From: Sphingomonadales bacterium Ga0077557
GTDB taxonomy: Bacteria; Pseudomonadota; Alphaproteobacteria; Sphingomonadales; Sphingomonadaceae
Direction of reading: 5' to 3'
NCBI GenBank assembly: GCA_001464615.1
Contig: LNFI01000003.1
Coordinates: 1 to 56,244, forward strand
DNA: 56,244 bases
Below are positions 48,876 to 56,244 of this stretch, piece after piece. The notes under the pieces were generated by a model. That model searched no databases. It was given only the letters and a program-made list of their open reading frames with translations, and had not been told where the DNA came from. The translations under genes and the position numbers were made by a program. The stretch's first letter is position 1, and each line of letters starts with the position of its first letter.

Positions 48876-48897
48876 TTTCCCCTGCCCGAGTAACCCC

Positions 48898-49527
48898 ATG
48901 ACAACACCGACCCTGGCCGAGGCGAAGACGCAGATCATCGCCGCAGGGCGATGGCTGGATAGCAAGGGCTGGGCGCCTGCCACGGCGGGCAATTATTCGA
49001 TGCGGCTCGCCGATGGGCGGTTCGCGATCACCGTTTCGGGTTGGCACAAGGGGCGGCTGACTGATTTTGGCGTGATGACGGTTGATGCTGAAGGGCGCTC
49101 GCTCGATGGCAAGAAACCGTCCGCCGAAACCGCGCTGCACATGGCGCTCTATGCGCGTTTCCCGCACGTGAATGCGGTGCTGCACAGCCATTCACCTGAG
49201 GCTGTCGGCATGAGCCGCGCCTATGCCGACGCCGCCAGCTACATGCTTGCGGGGCATGAAATGCTGAAGGTGCTGCCGGGCTTCACCACGCACGAGGCGC
49301 AATTCGACCTGCCGATCGTCGATAATAGCCAGGACATGGCGGACATCATCGCCGCGCTGGAACCCGCAATGCTGGCCGAATCGCCGCCGCCGGCCTATCT
49401 TATCCGCAGCCACGGCCTGTATGGCTGGGGCAAGGACATGGCCGAGGCGGAGCGCGTGATCGAGGGCGTCGAATGGATGATCGCCGCCGAACTCGCCGAA
49501 GCCCGTTTCAGAGAGAGCATGAAATGA
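48898..49527 (+). CDS. mtnB: Methylthioribulose-1-phosphate dehydratase
   Basis: A 209-residue class II aldolase-fold enzyme. GWAPATAGNYSMRL near 24-37, HVNAVLHSHSPEA near 90-102 (zinc ligands H96 and H98) and SHGLYGWGKDMAEA near 165-178 (third His) are the MtnB pattern. It dehydrates methylthioribulose-1-phosphate to diketo-methylthiopentyl-1-phosphate in methionine salvage. First gene of an mtnB-mtnD-mtnC run, overlapping mtnD by 4 bp. Confidence 0.93.
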   Translation: MTTPTLAEAKTQIIAAGRWLDSKGWAPATAGNYSMRLADGRFAITVSGWHKGRLTDFGVMTVDAEGRSLDGKKPSAETALHMALYARFPHVNAVLHSHSPEAVGMSRAYADAASYMLAGHEMLKVLPGFTTHEAQFDLPIVDNSQDMADIIAALEPAMLAESPPPAYLIRSHGLYGWGKDMAEAERVIEGVEWMIAAELAEARFRESMK

Positions 49528-50066
49528 GCCATTTGCAGATATTCGACGAGACTGACGGCACCAATGCGCTGCTCGAAACCGCCGATGCGGCCCTGATCGC
49601 GACCGAGCTTGGCCATATCGGCGTACGATTCGAACGCTGGCCAACCCGCGCCGTGGCAAGCGCCGACGATGTGCTGATCGCCTATGCGCCCGAAATCGAC
49701 CAGCTGGTGGCCGCCGATGGCTATCAATCGATCGATGTGATGGCCGTCGCCCCCAATCACCCCGATCGCGCGACGATTCGCACCAAATTCCTGTCCGAAC
49801 ACACCCATGCCGAGGACGAGATTCGCTTTTTCGTTGAGGGCGAGGGGCTGTTCACGCTCCACCATCAGGGCCGTGTCTTCAACATGCTGTGCACCAAGGG
49901 TGACCTGATTTCAGTCCCCGCCGGCATGCGCCACTGGTTTGATATGGGCGCGAATCCCGATTTCAGTGTGATCCGGCTGTTCCTCAATCCCGATGGCTGG
50001 ATCGCCAGGTTTACCGGCGACGACATTGCTGATCGCTTCCCACGCCACGAACCGGTCGCCGCCTGA
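49524..50066 (+). CDS. mtnD: Acireductone dioxygenase
   Basis: A 180-residue cupin. The metal ligands are H93, H95 and E99 in EHTHAEDEIRFFVEG, and a later His in PAGMRHWFDMG (about 137). It cleaves acireductone to formate and the 2-oxo acid of methionine (Fe form), or to a CO-yielding off-pathway product (Ni form). ATG 49524 overlaps the mtnB stop; the longer frame to 49473 is a shadow. Confidence 0.93.
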   Translation: MSHLQIFDETDGTNALLETADAALIATELGHIGVRFERWPTRAVASADDVLIAYAPEIDQLVAADGYQSIDVMAVAPNHPDRATIRTKFLSEHTHAEDEIRFFVEGEGLFTLHHQGRVFNMLCTKGDLISVPAGMRHWFDMGANPDFSVIRLFLNPDGWIARFTGDDIADRFPRHEPVAA

Positions 50067-50720
50067 GTGATCAGCGCGATCGTTACCGATATCGAAGGAA
50101 CGACCTCGTCGATCTCCTTTGTGGCAGACGTCCTGTTCCCTTATGCGCGCGCACGACTGGGCAGCTATTGCGCGGCGCACCCTGAGCAGGTTGCGCCGAT
50201 CCTGGCCGAGGTTGAAGCGATCGAGCCCGGCGACCCGATCGAAACGATGACGCGCTGGATTGATGAGGATCGCAAGATCACTCCGCTGAAAACGCTGCAG
50301 GGGATGATCTGGGACGCGGGGTTTAAGGGCGGCGCGTTCAAGGGGCATGTCTATCCCGATGCGGTCGCGGCACTGCAACGCTGGCACTCCGCAGGATTGA
50401 ATCTCTATGTGTTTTCGAGCGGATCGGTCGCCGCGCAGAAGCTGATCTTCGGCTTTAGCGAGGCGGGCGATTTAATGCCGCTCTTCTCCGGCTATTTCGA
50501 CACGACAACGGGGCCGAAGCGCGAGGCCGTGGCCTATACGCGCATTGCCGAGGCGATCGGGTTGCTAGCGGGTGAGATATTGTTCCTGTCGGATGTGTCA
50601 GCGGAAACCGATGCGGCCAAGGCGGCAGGCATGCAGGCGCTGCTGATCGATCGGGGCGGCGGGCCAGCGGATATTGCAAGCTTCGACGAGATAATAATCA
50701 ACCCCGTTCGTGCTGAGTAG
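50067..50720 (+). CDS. mtnC: Acireductone synthase (enolase-phosphatase E1)
   Basis: A 217-residue HAD-family enzyme: [14 protein letters not shown] at 6-19 (nucleophile Asp with the MtnC-specific EGT), [17 protein letters not shown] in the centre and [17 protein letters not shown] near the end. It does both enolisation and dephosphorylation in methionine salvage. It starts with GTG directly after the mtnD stop (TGAGTG). Confidence 0.93.
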   Translation: MISAIVTDIEGTTSSISFVADVLFPYARARLGSYCAAHPEQVAPILAEVEAIEPGDPIETMTRWIDEDRKITPLKTLQGMIWDAGFKGGAFKGHVYPDAVAALQRWHSAGLNLYVFSSGSVAAQKLIFGFSEAGDLMPLFSGYFDTTTGPKREAVAYTRIAEAIGLLAGEILFLSDVSAETDAAKAAGMQALLIDRGGGPADIASFDEIIINPVRAE

Positions 50721-50817
50721 CGACCGAGTAGGCAAAGCCGTATCGAGGGCGCGTATCGAAGCACCGCCGCTGGTCCTTCGATACGCGTCTTCGACAAGCT
50801 CGGCCGCTACTCAGGAC
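50712..50817. repeat. REP-like long inverted repeat between mtnC and mtnA
   Basis: CTGAGTAGCGACCGAG at 50712..50727 pairs with CTCGGCCGCTACTCAG near 50800..50815, and CGCGTATCGAAG near 50750 pairs with CTTCGATACGCG near 50777. The result is an imperfect long hairpin filling the gap. The TTCGATACGCGTCTTCGACAAG block is typical of short repeated elements scattered in sphingomonad genomes. It may weaken read-through to mtnA. Confidence 0.75.
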
Positions 50818-50843
50818 AAACGGATCAGCAGGGGTTCAAGCAC

Positions 50844-51875
50844 ATGAAACTAGGCGGCATCCACACCCGATCGATCCGCCGCACCGATGACGGCAAAGGC
50901 GCAACGATCCTCGATCAGCGCGATCTGCCGTGGAAGATCACCTGGGTAGAGCTGCGCGACGCGGCCACCGCCGAGCGCGCGATCCGTGAGATGTGGACGC
51001 GCGGTGCGCCGCTGATTGGCGCAACGGCGGCTTACGGGCTGGCGCTGGCGCTGGCCGAAGATGCGTCGGACGCGGGGCTCGAGGCGGCGCACAAGTTTCT
51101 GCTCGAAGCACGGCCAACGGCGGTCAATTTGCGCTGGGCATTGGATGATGTCGCGGCGCATGTCCGCCCGCTCGCTCCCGAAGCGCGCGCCGAGGCCGCC
51201 TTCACCCGCGCCGACCAGATTGCCGATGAAGACGCCGCGATGAGCGAGGCGATTGGCGCGCACGGCCTTGCCATTTTGCGCGATCTGCACGCGCAACACC
51301 CCGATCGCCCACTCAATATCCTGACGCATTGCAATGCGGGCTGGCTGGCGACGGTCGATTACGGCACCGCGACCGCGCCGATCTATGTCGCGCATGACGC
51401 GGGCATTCCGGTGCATGTCTGGGTCGACGAGACGCGCCCGCGCAACCAGGGCGCGCTGCTCACCGCGTTCGAACTCGCCAGCCACGGCGTGCCGCACACC
51501 GTGATCGTCGACAATGCGGGCGGCCATCTGATGATGAACGGCCAGGTCGATATGGTGATCGTCGGCACTGATCGGGTCGCGGCGAATGGTGACGTCTGCA
51601 ACAAGATCGGCACCTATCTCAAGGCGCTCGCCGCCAAGGACAATAACATCCCCTTTTACGTGGCGCTGCCGAGCACGACCTTCGACGCGCAGACCCCGAC
51701 CGGCGCCGACGTGCCGATCGAGGAGCGATCTGGCGAGGAAGTGACGCATGTGCAGGGTGAAGGCGGCGCGATCCGGGTGACGGCCTCAGGGGCGGCGAAC
51801 CCGGCGTTTGATGTGACGCCGGCGAGGCTGGTGACGGGGTATATTACGGAGAAGGGCGTGAGTGGGACGATTTGA
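50844..51875 (+). CDS. mtnA: Methylthioribose-1-phosphate isomerase
   Basis: A 343-residue member of the eIF2B-like family: WTRGAPLIGATAAYGLALA at about 51-69, the catalytic Cys in THCNAGWLAT (C163) and Asp in VGTDRVAANGD (D243), and NKIGTYLKALAA. It converts methylthioribose-1-phosphate to methylthioribulose-1-phosphate, the MtnB substrate. mtnP or mtnK, needed upstream in the pathway, are not in the window. Confidence 0.95.
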   Translation: MKLGGIHTRSIRRTDDGKGATILDQRDLPWKITWVELRDAATAERAIREMWTRGAPLIGATAAYGLALALAEDASDAGLEAAHKFLLEARPTAVNLRWALDDVAAHVRPLAPEARAEAAFTRADQIADEDAAMSEAIGAHGLAILRDLHAQHPDRPLNILTHCNAGWLATVDYGTATAPIYVAHDAGIPVHVWVDETRPRNQGALLTAFELASHGVPHTVIVDNAGGHLMMNGQVDMVIVGTDRVAANGDVCNKIGTYLKALAAKDNNIPFYVALPSTTFDAQTPTGADVPIEERSGEEVTHVQGEGGAIRVTASGAANPAFDVTPARLVTGYITEKGVSGTI

Positions 51876-51902
51876 GGAACGCTTGAGTTGAAGCGATTCC
51901 GG

Positions 51903-51930
51903 TTGCAACCGCCAATTTACGTGCTACATA
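51903..51930 (+). promoter_or_regulatory. Putative promoter of brnT-brnA
   Basis: TTGCAA (51903..51908), 16 bp, TACATA (51925..51930), 53 bp before the brnT start, in a locally AT-richer stretch. BrnA usually represses its own operon at such a site. Modest match only. Confidence 0.4.
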
Positions 51931-51982
51931 AATCCTAGGCCATCGACTCGGACTTTTAACCAAGCTCGGGATTTTTGAGCCT

Positions 51983-52264
51983 ATGAAGATAGAATATGAC
52001 CCAGTTAAACGACAACGGACGCTCAACGACAGAGGCTTAGATTTCGAGGCTATCGCCGAAGTTTTTGGGGGCTTCTATCTGAGCCGGACGGACGACCGTC
52101 GGGACTATGGTGAAACCCGATACGTCGTTCTCGGCGCGTTGGAAGGTCAGCCGGTCGTCTGTGTCTGGACACCTAGGGGTGACGCCGTTCGCGTTATCTC
52201 GATGAGAATGGCGGATGATGACGAACGCGAAATCTATCGACGAGAACTGGAGCGATCCCGATGA
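51983..52264 (+). CDS. brnT: BrnT-type ribonuclease toxin
   Basis: A 93-residue RelE-fold toxin. It opens IEYDPVKRQRTLNDRGLDFEA (the E/D-x-x-K-R-x-x-N-x-x-x-x-G-x-x-F-x-x-A pattern of BrnT), with RDYGETRYVVLGALEGQPVVCVWTPRGD in the centre and RVISMRMADDDEREIY at the end (cited as RVISMRMADDDERE). BrnT cuts RNA and halts growth under stress. It overlaps brnA, the usual toxin-first order of this module. Confidence 0.92.
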   Translation: MKIEYDPVKRQRTLNDRGLDFEAIAEVFGGFYLSRTDDRRDYGETRYVVLGALEGQPVVCVWTPRGDAVRVISMRMADDDEREIYRRELERSR

Positions 52265-52472
52265 TGCGCCGAAGCTCGATCAGGATTGGGCGGATGGTGC
52301 CGACGCCTTTGAGGGCGAGACATTGGTCAGGCGAGGCCGCCCTAAACTGGACCGGACCAAGCAGCATGTGTCGCTACGCCTCGATCAGGACGTAATCGAC
52401 AGTTTCAAGGCAGCCGGACCCGGCTGGCAATCGCGCATCAATGAGGCGCTACGAGCGGCCGCACGGCTCTAG
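52215..52472 (+). CDS. brnA: BrnA-type antitoxin
   Basis: An 85-residue antitoxin: acidic N-terminus (ENWSDPDDAPKLDQDWADG), then RRGRPKLDRTKQHVSLRLDQDVIDSFKAAGPGWQSRINEALR (landmarks RRGRPKLDRTKQHVSLRLD and GPGWQSRINEALR), a ribbon-helix-helix DNA-binding part. It neutralises BrnT and represses the operon. The start overlaps the toxin gene by 50 bp; the second Met two codons later is also possible. Confidence 0.92.
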   Translation: MMTNAKSIDENWSDPDDAPKLDQDWADGADAFEGETLVRRGRPKLDRTKQHVSLRLDQDVIDSFKAAGPGWQSRINEALRAAARL

Positions 52473-52486
52473 CAGCCTCCGCTTCC

Positions 52487-53629
52487 TCAAGGTCGCCGCG
52501 CCATCCGCTCCAAAGCACCGTCGATGGTCTCGTCCGCCTTCGCAAAGCACAGCCGCACGACGTTGGTCACCGCGTCCTGCGCATAGAAGGCGCTGACCGG
52601 GATGGCTGCGACGCCTGCCTCCTCGACCAGCCATTCGCAAAACGCCAAGTCGCCCATCGTAATGCCGCTGGCTGCCAAGTCGATCGACAGGAAATAGGTC
52701 GCCGCGCTCGGCAGCACTTTATAGCCCAGCCCCGTCAGCCCCGTCGCGAGCCGGTCGCGCGAACGCTGAAACCCCGCACGCATGCCGGTGAAATAGGCCA
52801 TGTCCTTGCCCAGCCCGTAAGCCGCCGCCACCTGCAAATTGGGCGGGGTGGTGAAGGTGAGGAACTGGTGCGCTTTCGCAATGCCCTGCGACAGCGCAGG
52901 CGCGGCGCAGAGCCAGCCGACCTTCCAACCGGTGAGCGAAAAAATCTTGCCCGCAGACCCGATCTTCACCGTGCGGTCGCGCATACCCGGCAGCGTCATC
53001 AGCGACACATGTTCGCGCCCGTCGAACACGACATGCTCCCAAACCTCGTCGCAGATCGCGATGACGTCGTGCGAAACGCAGAAATCGGCGAGCAACGCGA
53101 GCTCCTCTGGCGTTGCCATCGTCGCGGTGGGGTTGAGCGGGGTGTTGAGGATGATCAGCTTGGTACGCGGGCTGGCGACCTTGGCGAGCGCCGCCGCCGT
53201 AATCTTCCACTCGGGTGGTTCGAGCCGCACCAGCCGCGCGGTGCCGCCCGCGCGCTGCACCAGCGGCAGATAGGCGTCGTAGAGCGGCTGGAACATCACC
53301 ACTTCGTCGCCCGGCGACACCAGCGCGAGGATTGACGCCGCCAGTGCCTCGGTCGCGCCCGAAGTGACGATCACTTCGCTCGCATCGAGATCGAGCCCCT
53401 GATGCGCGGCATAATGATCCGCCACCGCCAGGCGCAGCGCTGGCGTGCCCGCCATCGGCGGATATTGGTTCGACTCGCCGAGCAGCGCGCGCGCGGCTTC
53501 TGCCAGCACATCCTCCGGCCCGCGCCCATCGGGGAAGCCCTGCCCCAGATTGATCGCGCCATTGGCCCGCGCGCGCGCCGACATGGCTTCAAAAATGGTG
53601 GTGCCGAGATTGGCGTAGAGCGGGTTCAC
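52487..53629 (-). CDS. Class I aminotransferase, candidate for the last methionine-salvage step
   Basis: A 380-residue fold-type I PLP enzyme: GAINLGQGFPDG (25-36), YPPMAGTPALR (56-66), TSGATEAL (89-96), LNTPLNPTA (161-169), ICDEVWEH (192-199) and the PLP lysine K228 in GSAGKIFSLTGWKVGW (224-239). It resembles YbdL/kynurenine-type methionine aminotransferases. Being close to mtnBDCA it could turn 4-methylthio-2-oxobutyrate into methionine; that is inferred. GTG 53629 (VNPLYANL) is the start; the longer frame adds an unrelated 25 residues. Confidence 0.9.
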   Translation of the reverse strand: MNPLYANLGTTIFEAMSARARANGAINLGQGFPDGRGPEDVLAEAARALLGESNQYPPMAGTPALRLAVADHYAAHQGLDLDASEVIVTSGATEALAASILALVSPGDEVVMFQPLYDAYLPLVQRAGGTARLVRLEPPEWKITAAALAKVASPRTKLIILNTPLNPTATMATPEELALLADFCVSHDVIAICDEVWEHVVFDGREHVSLMTLPGMRDRTVKIGSAGKIFSLTGWKVGWLCAAPALSQGIAKAHQFLTFTTPPNLQVAAAYGLGKDMAYFTGMRAGFQRSRDRLATGLTGLGYKVLPSAATYFLSIDLAASGITMGDLAFCEWLVEEAGVAAIPVSAFYAQDAVTNVVRLCFAKADETIDGALERMARRP

Positions 53630-53809
53630 ACGCCGTCCTTGGGACAAAGCAGCATAAGCGTCAACGCAACCGCAGCCCGCCAATCCCCCGGCAGCCTGCG
53701 GCAAATCCTGCTGGTGTCCGGAATGTTAACAAGGGAGCCCAGTGTCCGGCGATGGAACGCGCCAAATGTCGGGCTTGTCCTAGCCCCAAGTTTCGGTACC
53801 CAAAGCGGG

Positions 53810-54517
53810 ATGAAGCAGGCAAGACTTGGTGGCCAGGTAAAGGGGATGATCCTCCTCGCGCTGGTGCTGGTGGGCGCGTTTATTGCCCTGGCGAATGGCG
53901 CACTGACATCACCGGCCACGGCGTCCCGCGTGCCTTTGGCAGCGATCAGCCCCAGCGACCGTGATGGATCGAAGCCTAAACCATCCCCCGCAGAGGCAAC
54001 CGCCACGCCGCCAGCTTCACCGTCGCCAGATGCTGTTACCGCTTCGCCCACCGCTTATTTGATCAAGCATATCCTGCCGATCGAAGGCCCGCTGCACATG
54101 GGCGACCATTACTGGGACGAACGCGGCGCGCCAGATGGGCCCATGATGATCACGGTTGATCTCGCCGCCCAGACGATATCGGTGTTTCGCGGCGGCCATG
54201 AGATCGGCACGGCGGCGATCCTATACGGTGCCGACGACAAACCCACCCCCTTGGGTGTATTTGCAATCACCGAAAAAGATGCGGATCATGTCTCCAATCT
54301 TTATGATGCGCCAATGCCCTATATGCTGCGGATGACCAATGATGGCATCAGCATCCACGGCACGTCCGTCGCAGACGGGTATATGACGCATGGCTGCATT
54401 GGGGTGCCGACGCCATTTGCGCGCCAGCTCTTTGGGGCCGTGAAGCTGGGCGATCGCGTGGTCGTCACGCGTGGCAAGTTGATTGCCGTGGGCGACACGG
54501 TCGGCACGGTGCTCTAG
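53810..54517 (+). CDS. L,D-transpeptidase (YkuD family) with membrane anchor
   Basis: A 235-residue protein: signal-anchor at about 12-30 (GMILLALVLVGAFIALANG), Ser/Pro-rich linker (45-80), then the catalytic domain with MMITVDLAAQTISVFRGGHEIGTAAILYG and the active site H183 in SIHGTS and C196 in THGCIGVP (193-200). It makes 3-3 crosslinks in peptidoglycan or attaches proteins. The ATG at 53810 gives the signal-anchor at a proper distance; starts further upstream overlap the divergent aminotransferase gene. Confidence 0.92.
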   Translation: MKQARLGGQVKGMILLALVLVGAFIALANGALTSPATASRVPLAAISPSDRDGSKPKPSPAEATATPPASPSPDAVTASPTAYLIKHILPIEGPLHMGDHYWDERGAPDGPMMITVDLAAQTISVFRGGHEIGTAAILYGADDKPTPLGVFAITEKDADHVSNLYDAPMPYMLRMTNDGISIHGTSVADGYMTHGCIGVPTPFARQLFGAVKLGDRVVVTRGKLIAVGDTVGTVL

Positions 54518-54562
54518 CGTGTTCGCCGGGTGACGCTGGCGCCCACACGCGCGCCATAACGC

Positions 54563-55123
54563 CTAGCCATTTGGTGCAAATACACCATAGCGCTCGCGCC
54601 ACGCCGCCACTTCATCCTGCAGATGTTCAGGGGCAAGATCTCCCGACAGGACAAGGCTGGCCACGTCGTTGTCGGGATGCATCAACATCTTCTTTGACCC
54701 ATCGCTGAACCACACCGGGACCAGCCGATCGCACAGACTGTCGAGCACGGCGGCAGCCATGCCGCTCTCTATCGCGTCGCTGCCAGCAAGTGCGCGGACG
54801 TTGATCGAGACGCCTTCGAAGCAGTTCTGCGGCGCTTGAACGAAATTGATTGAGACGAGAAGGCCGGATCGATCGGGCCGGGCAGCATCGGGCATAGTCG
54901 CGACGCGTCGCCAGGCGCAGAACCATGTCCGGCAAATGCCAGGACGGACGTCATGGATACCGCACCCGCCGGAACGGAGATTGATGCAAGGCGTTCCCGC
55001 AGGTTTTGAGAATTCGGGCGTATTTACCGTCAGCACCGTGCAGCACGCCGTGCAATCGCCGCACTTGCGATCGGCCAGGACCGGTCCCAGCAACATGGTC
55101 TCCACGTCCGTGTCGGTGCGCAT
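54563..55123 (-). CDS. YkgJ-like Cys-cluster protein
   Basis: A 186-residue protein. Residues 21-28 are CGDCTACC, followed by CINLRSGGCGIHDVRPGICRTWFCAWR: the CxxCxxCC...C...C...C pattern of the YkgJ zinc/iron-chelating family. The other two thirds are mixed alpha/beta with no known domain. Function of the family is not established; a metal or Fe-S role is assumed. It is convergent with the transpeptidase gene. Confidence 0.85.
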   Translation of the reverse strand: MRTDTDVETMLLGPVLADRKCGDCTACCTVLTVNTPEFSKPAGTPCINLRSGGCGIHDVRPGICRTWFCAWRRVATMPDAARPDRSGLLVSINFVQAPQNCFEGVSINVRALAGSDAIESGMAAAVLDSLCDRLVPVWFSDGSKKMLMHPDNDVASLVLSGDLAPEHLQDEVAAWRERYGVFAPNG

Positions 55124-55180
55124 CCGCGTTGGGTGCCTCTACACTGATTGAAAAACAAGGGCCTGGCGCGAAGCCACGCC

Positions 55181-55501
55181 TCAGCGCCCGTCAGCGTCTA
55201 CCGTGAAGACCATCGGCTTGCCGCGCGACAGTGGCTCCCACCCCGCCTGCAACGCCGCGCGCACCCCGCGACAAACAGTGGCGTCGTCAAGCTGAAGACG
55301 CCCGCGCTGCAGTCCCTTTAACAGCCGCTTGGGCGGCGGGAATTCCAGCACCGCCGCGCGCTGGGTATCCTGTTGCAGCAGCGCGACGGTCATGCCTTTC
55401 CACCCATCGTCATCGGACCATTGCGGCTCGCGTTGCAGGTGCCAGTCGTATTTGACGCCATCGACGTCGACGGTGCCGGTGTTGCTTCGAGCGTTTGACA
55501 T
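55181..55501 (-). CDS. Hypothetical protein, 106 residues
   Basis: A small protein: TGTVDVDGVKYDWHLQREPQWSDDDGWKGMTV (landmarks DGVKYDWHLQREPQW) and EFPPPKRLLKGLQRGRLQL in the centre. The pattern of a short beta-sheet followed by a basic helix is common to an unnamed family in sphingomonads, as I remember it. The ATG at 55501 is used; the 66 codons upstream look non-coding. No function can be given. Confidence 0.7.
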   Translation of the reverse strand: MSNARSNTGTVDVDGVKYDWHLQREPQWSDDDGWKGMTVALLQQDTQRAAVLEFPPPKRLLKGLQRGRLQLDDATVCRGVRAALQAGWEPLSRGKPMVFTVDADGR

Positions 55502-55684
55502 AATGGCATCTGTAGCATGTCGCTTGACGCAAGCCACGCGTTGACCGTTGACGTGGGTGCGCGGTGCCACGACCGGGTGAGACGGGCCATGTCGGCACGA
55601 TCTGGTATCTCCCCGGTGCTCGTGTAGGGATGACCACCGCGCTGTCCGCTTTGGGCAGCGCGCGCACCGACTGCAGGCAGGCGC

Positions 55685-56023
55685 ATGGCACGCAAACATT
55701 CAAAACATGGCCCCTATGAAGACCCAAAGCCCAAGGACGAGGCGCCGGTAGAGGCGGTACCGTGCTGGCTATGTGGTCGGCCCACGGGCGAGACCATCGT
55801 CTGGCACCATCCCGTGCCAAAGAGCCGGGGCGGTCGCGACGTCGTGCCCATGCACCCGATTTGCCAGCAAACGGTGATCGCCAATTTTACAAATTCGGAA
55901 CTCGAGCGTTACGGGTTGGATGTGGACGCGTTGCTGGCCAATCCTGCCATCCGCAAATTTGTCGATTGGGTCGCAAAGAAGGACCCGGATTTCACGGCGA
56001 CGATCACAAAGAAGCAACGCTGA
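55685..56023 (+). CDS. HNH-like zinc protein
   Basis: A 112-residue protein with CWLCGRP (C27, C30), WHHPVPKSRGGRDVVPMHPIC (H41, H42, H57, C60) and FTNSELERYG. This is the HNH/McrA layout with two CxxC-like zinc arms and His-His active centre, though the final Asn of HNH is not clear. Such short chromosomal HNH proteins may be nucleases or just zinc-binding. The frame ends 221 bp before the window end. Confidence 0.82.
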   Translation: MARKHSKHGPYEDPKPKDEAPVEAVPCWLCGRPTGETIVWHHPVPKSRGGRDVVPMHPICQQTVIANFTNSELERYGLDVDALLANPAIRKFVDWVAKKDPDFTATITKKQR

Positions 56024-56244
56024 CCGGCGTCCACCCGCCAGCTTGCCCCAGCTCGCCGCTATTTAGAGCGTGATGACGTTAGGTCGCTTCAACCTCAGAC
56101 CCGTTCGGCCCCGGATCAGGTCCGGGGGAAGTCGAAGCCCACGCGATCCGCATGCCCTTCGACTTCGCTCAGCAACCATTATCAGCATGTGTCCATTGTG
56201 AGCCTCTGGCGAGGACGGCGTTAGCGAATGTGAGGAGTTTTCTG
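56024..56244. other. Intergenic region at the window edge
   Basis: 221 bp without a supportable gene. GGCCCCGGATCAGGTCCGGGGG near 56108 is an imperfect inverted repeat, and CCCTTCGACTTCGCTCAGC near 56153 resembles scattered short repeats of sphingomonads. Nothing else is seen. Confidence 0.5.

Noticed and set aside
1..56244. CRISPR array
   Set aside because: No run of regularly spaced direct repeats was seen anywhere.

Overview
The window looks like chromosomal DNA of a sphingomonad-type alphaproteobacterium. It is GC-rich, and the flanking genes (dxs, rsmE, gshA, a methionine salvage cluster, BrnT/BrnA, a proline-rich L,D-transpeptidase) fit that group. The taxon is inferred from gene style, not from a search. 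About 71% of the window is one complete-looking Mu-like transposable prophage of 40,029 bp (4964..44992). It has interrupted a host gene for a thiamine-diphosphate enzyme (AceE/transketolase type). The 5-bp duplication ACCAG lies at both edges (4959..4963 and 44993..44997). Removing the element and one copy restores a single open frame of 781 codons.

Left host flank (1..4963): the 5' end of dxs on the minus strand; rsmE and gshA on the plus strand; then, on the minus strand, a small membrane protein, an ICMT-like membrane methyltransferase and the 3' part of the interrupted enzyme gene.

Prophage, read from its 'left' (repressor) end at 44992 towards 4964. The end carries two 22-bp transposase-type sites. 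An S24-type repressor and a lipoprotein are on the plus strand; everything else is on the minus strand as tightly overlapping genes. The early block holds a Ner-like regulator, a ParB-like nuclease-domain protein, a LexA-like HTH protein, several small proteins, the DDE transposase (MuA), the MuB ATPase, a DnaA domain IV-like protein, GemA and a Mor-type activator. The lysis block has a GH108-type muramidase and overlapping spanin genes, followed by an S74-chaperone tail protein and a hydrophobic protein. The head block has gp25 to gp29-type genes with a PEDS1/CarF-type lipid desaturase inserted between terminase and portal, a head protein fused to a nuclease-like tail, protease/scaffold, decoration and major head proteins. 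The tail block runs through sheath, tube, frameshifted tail chaperones, tape measure, baseplate and fibre. The far end carries Gam, a Com zinc finger, and cytosine-C5 and adenine-N6 DNA methyltransferases in the place of Mu mom. Two tandem 22-bp transposase sites close the element.

Two near-identical palindromes (34230..34245 and 23103..23118) sit 43 to 46 bp upstream of the first lysis gene and the first head gene. They are good candidates for the binding site of the phage's own Mor-type activator, giving two coordinated late transcripts. Repeated CGAAGCTTCG-type palindromes between repressor and Ner are candidate operators.

Right host flank (44993..56244): the 5' part of the interrupted enzyme gene (minus); a sterol-desaturase-family hydroxylase with a strong terminator; a membrane-anchored AraC regulator; tRNA-Gly(TCC); mtnB-mtnD-mtnC, a REP-like inverted repeat and mtnA; brnT-brnA; an aminotransferase that could do the last methionine-salvage step; an L,D-transpeptidase; a YkgJ-like Cys-cluster protein; a small unknown protein and an HNH-like protein.

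The most unusual items are the phage-borne plasmalogen-type lipid desaturase inside the virion operon, the Com-Dcm-Dam arrangement, the head protein/nuclease fusion together with a stand-alone early copy of the head protein's Cys motif, and the shared late-promoter palindrome.
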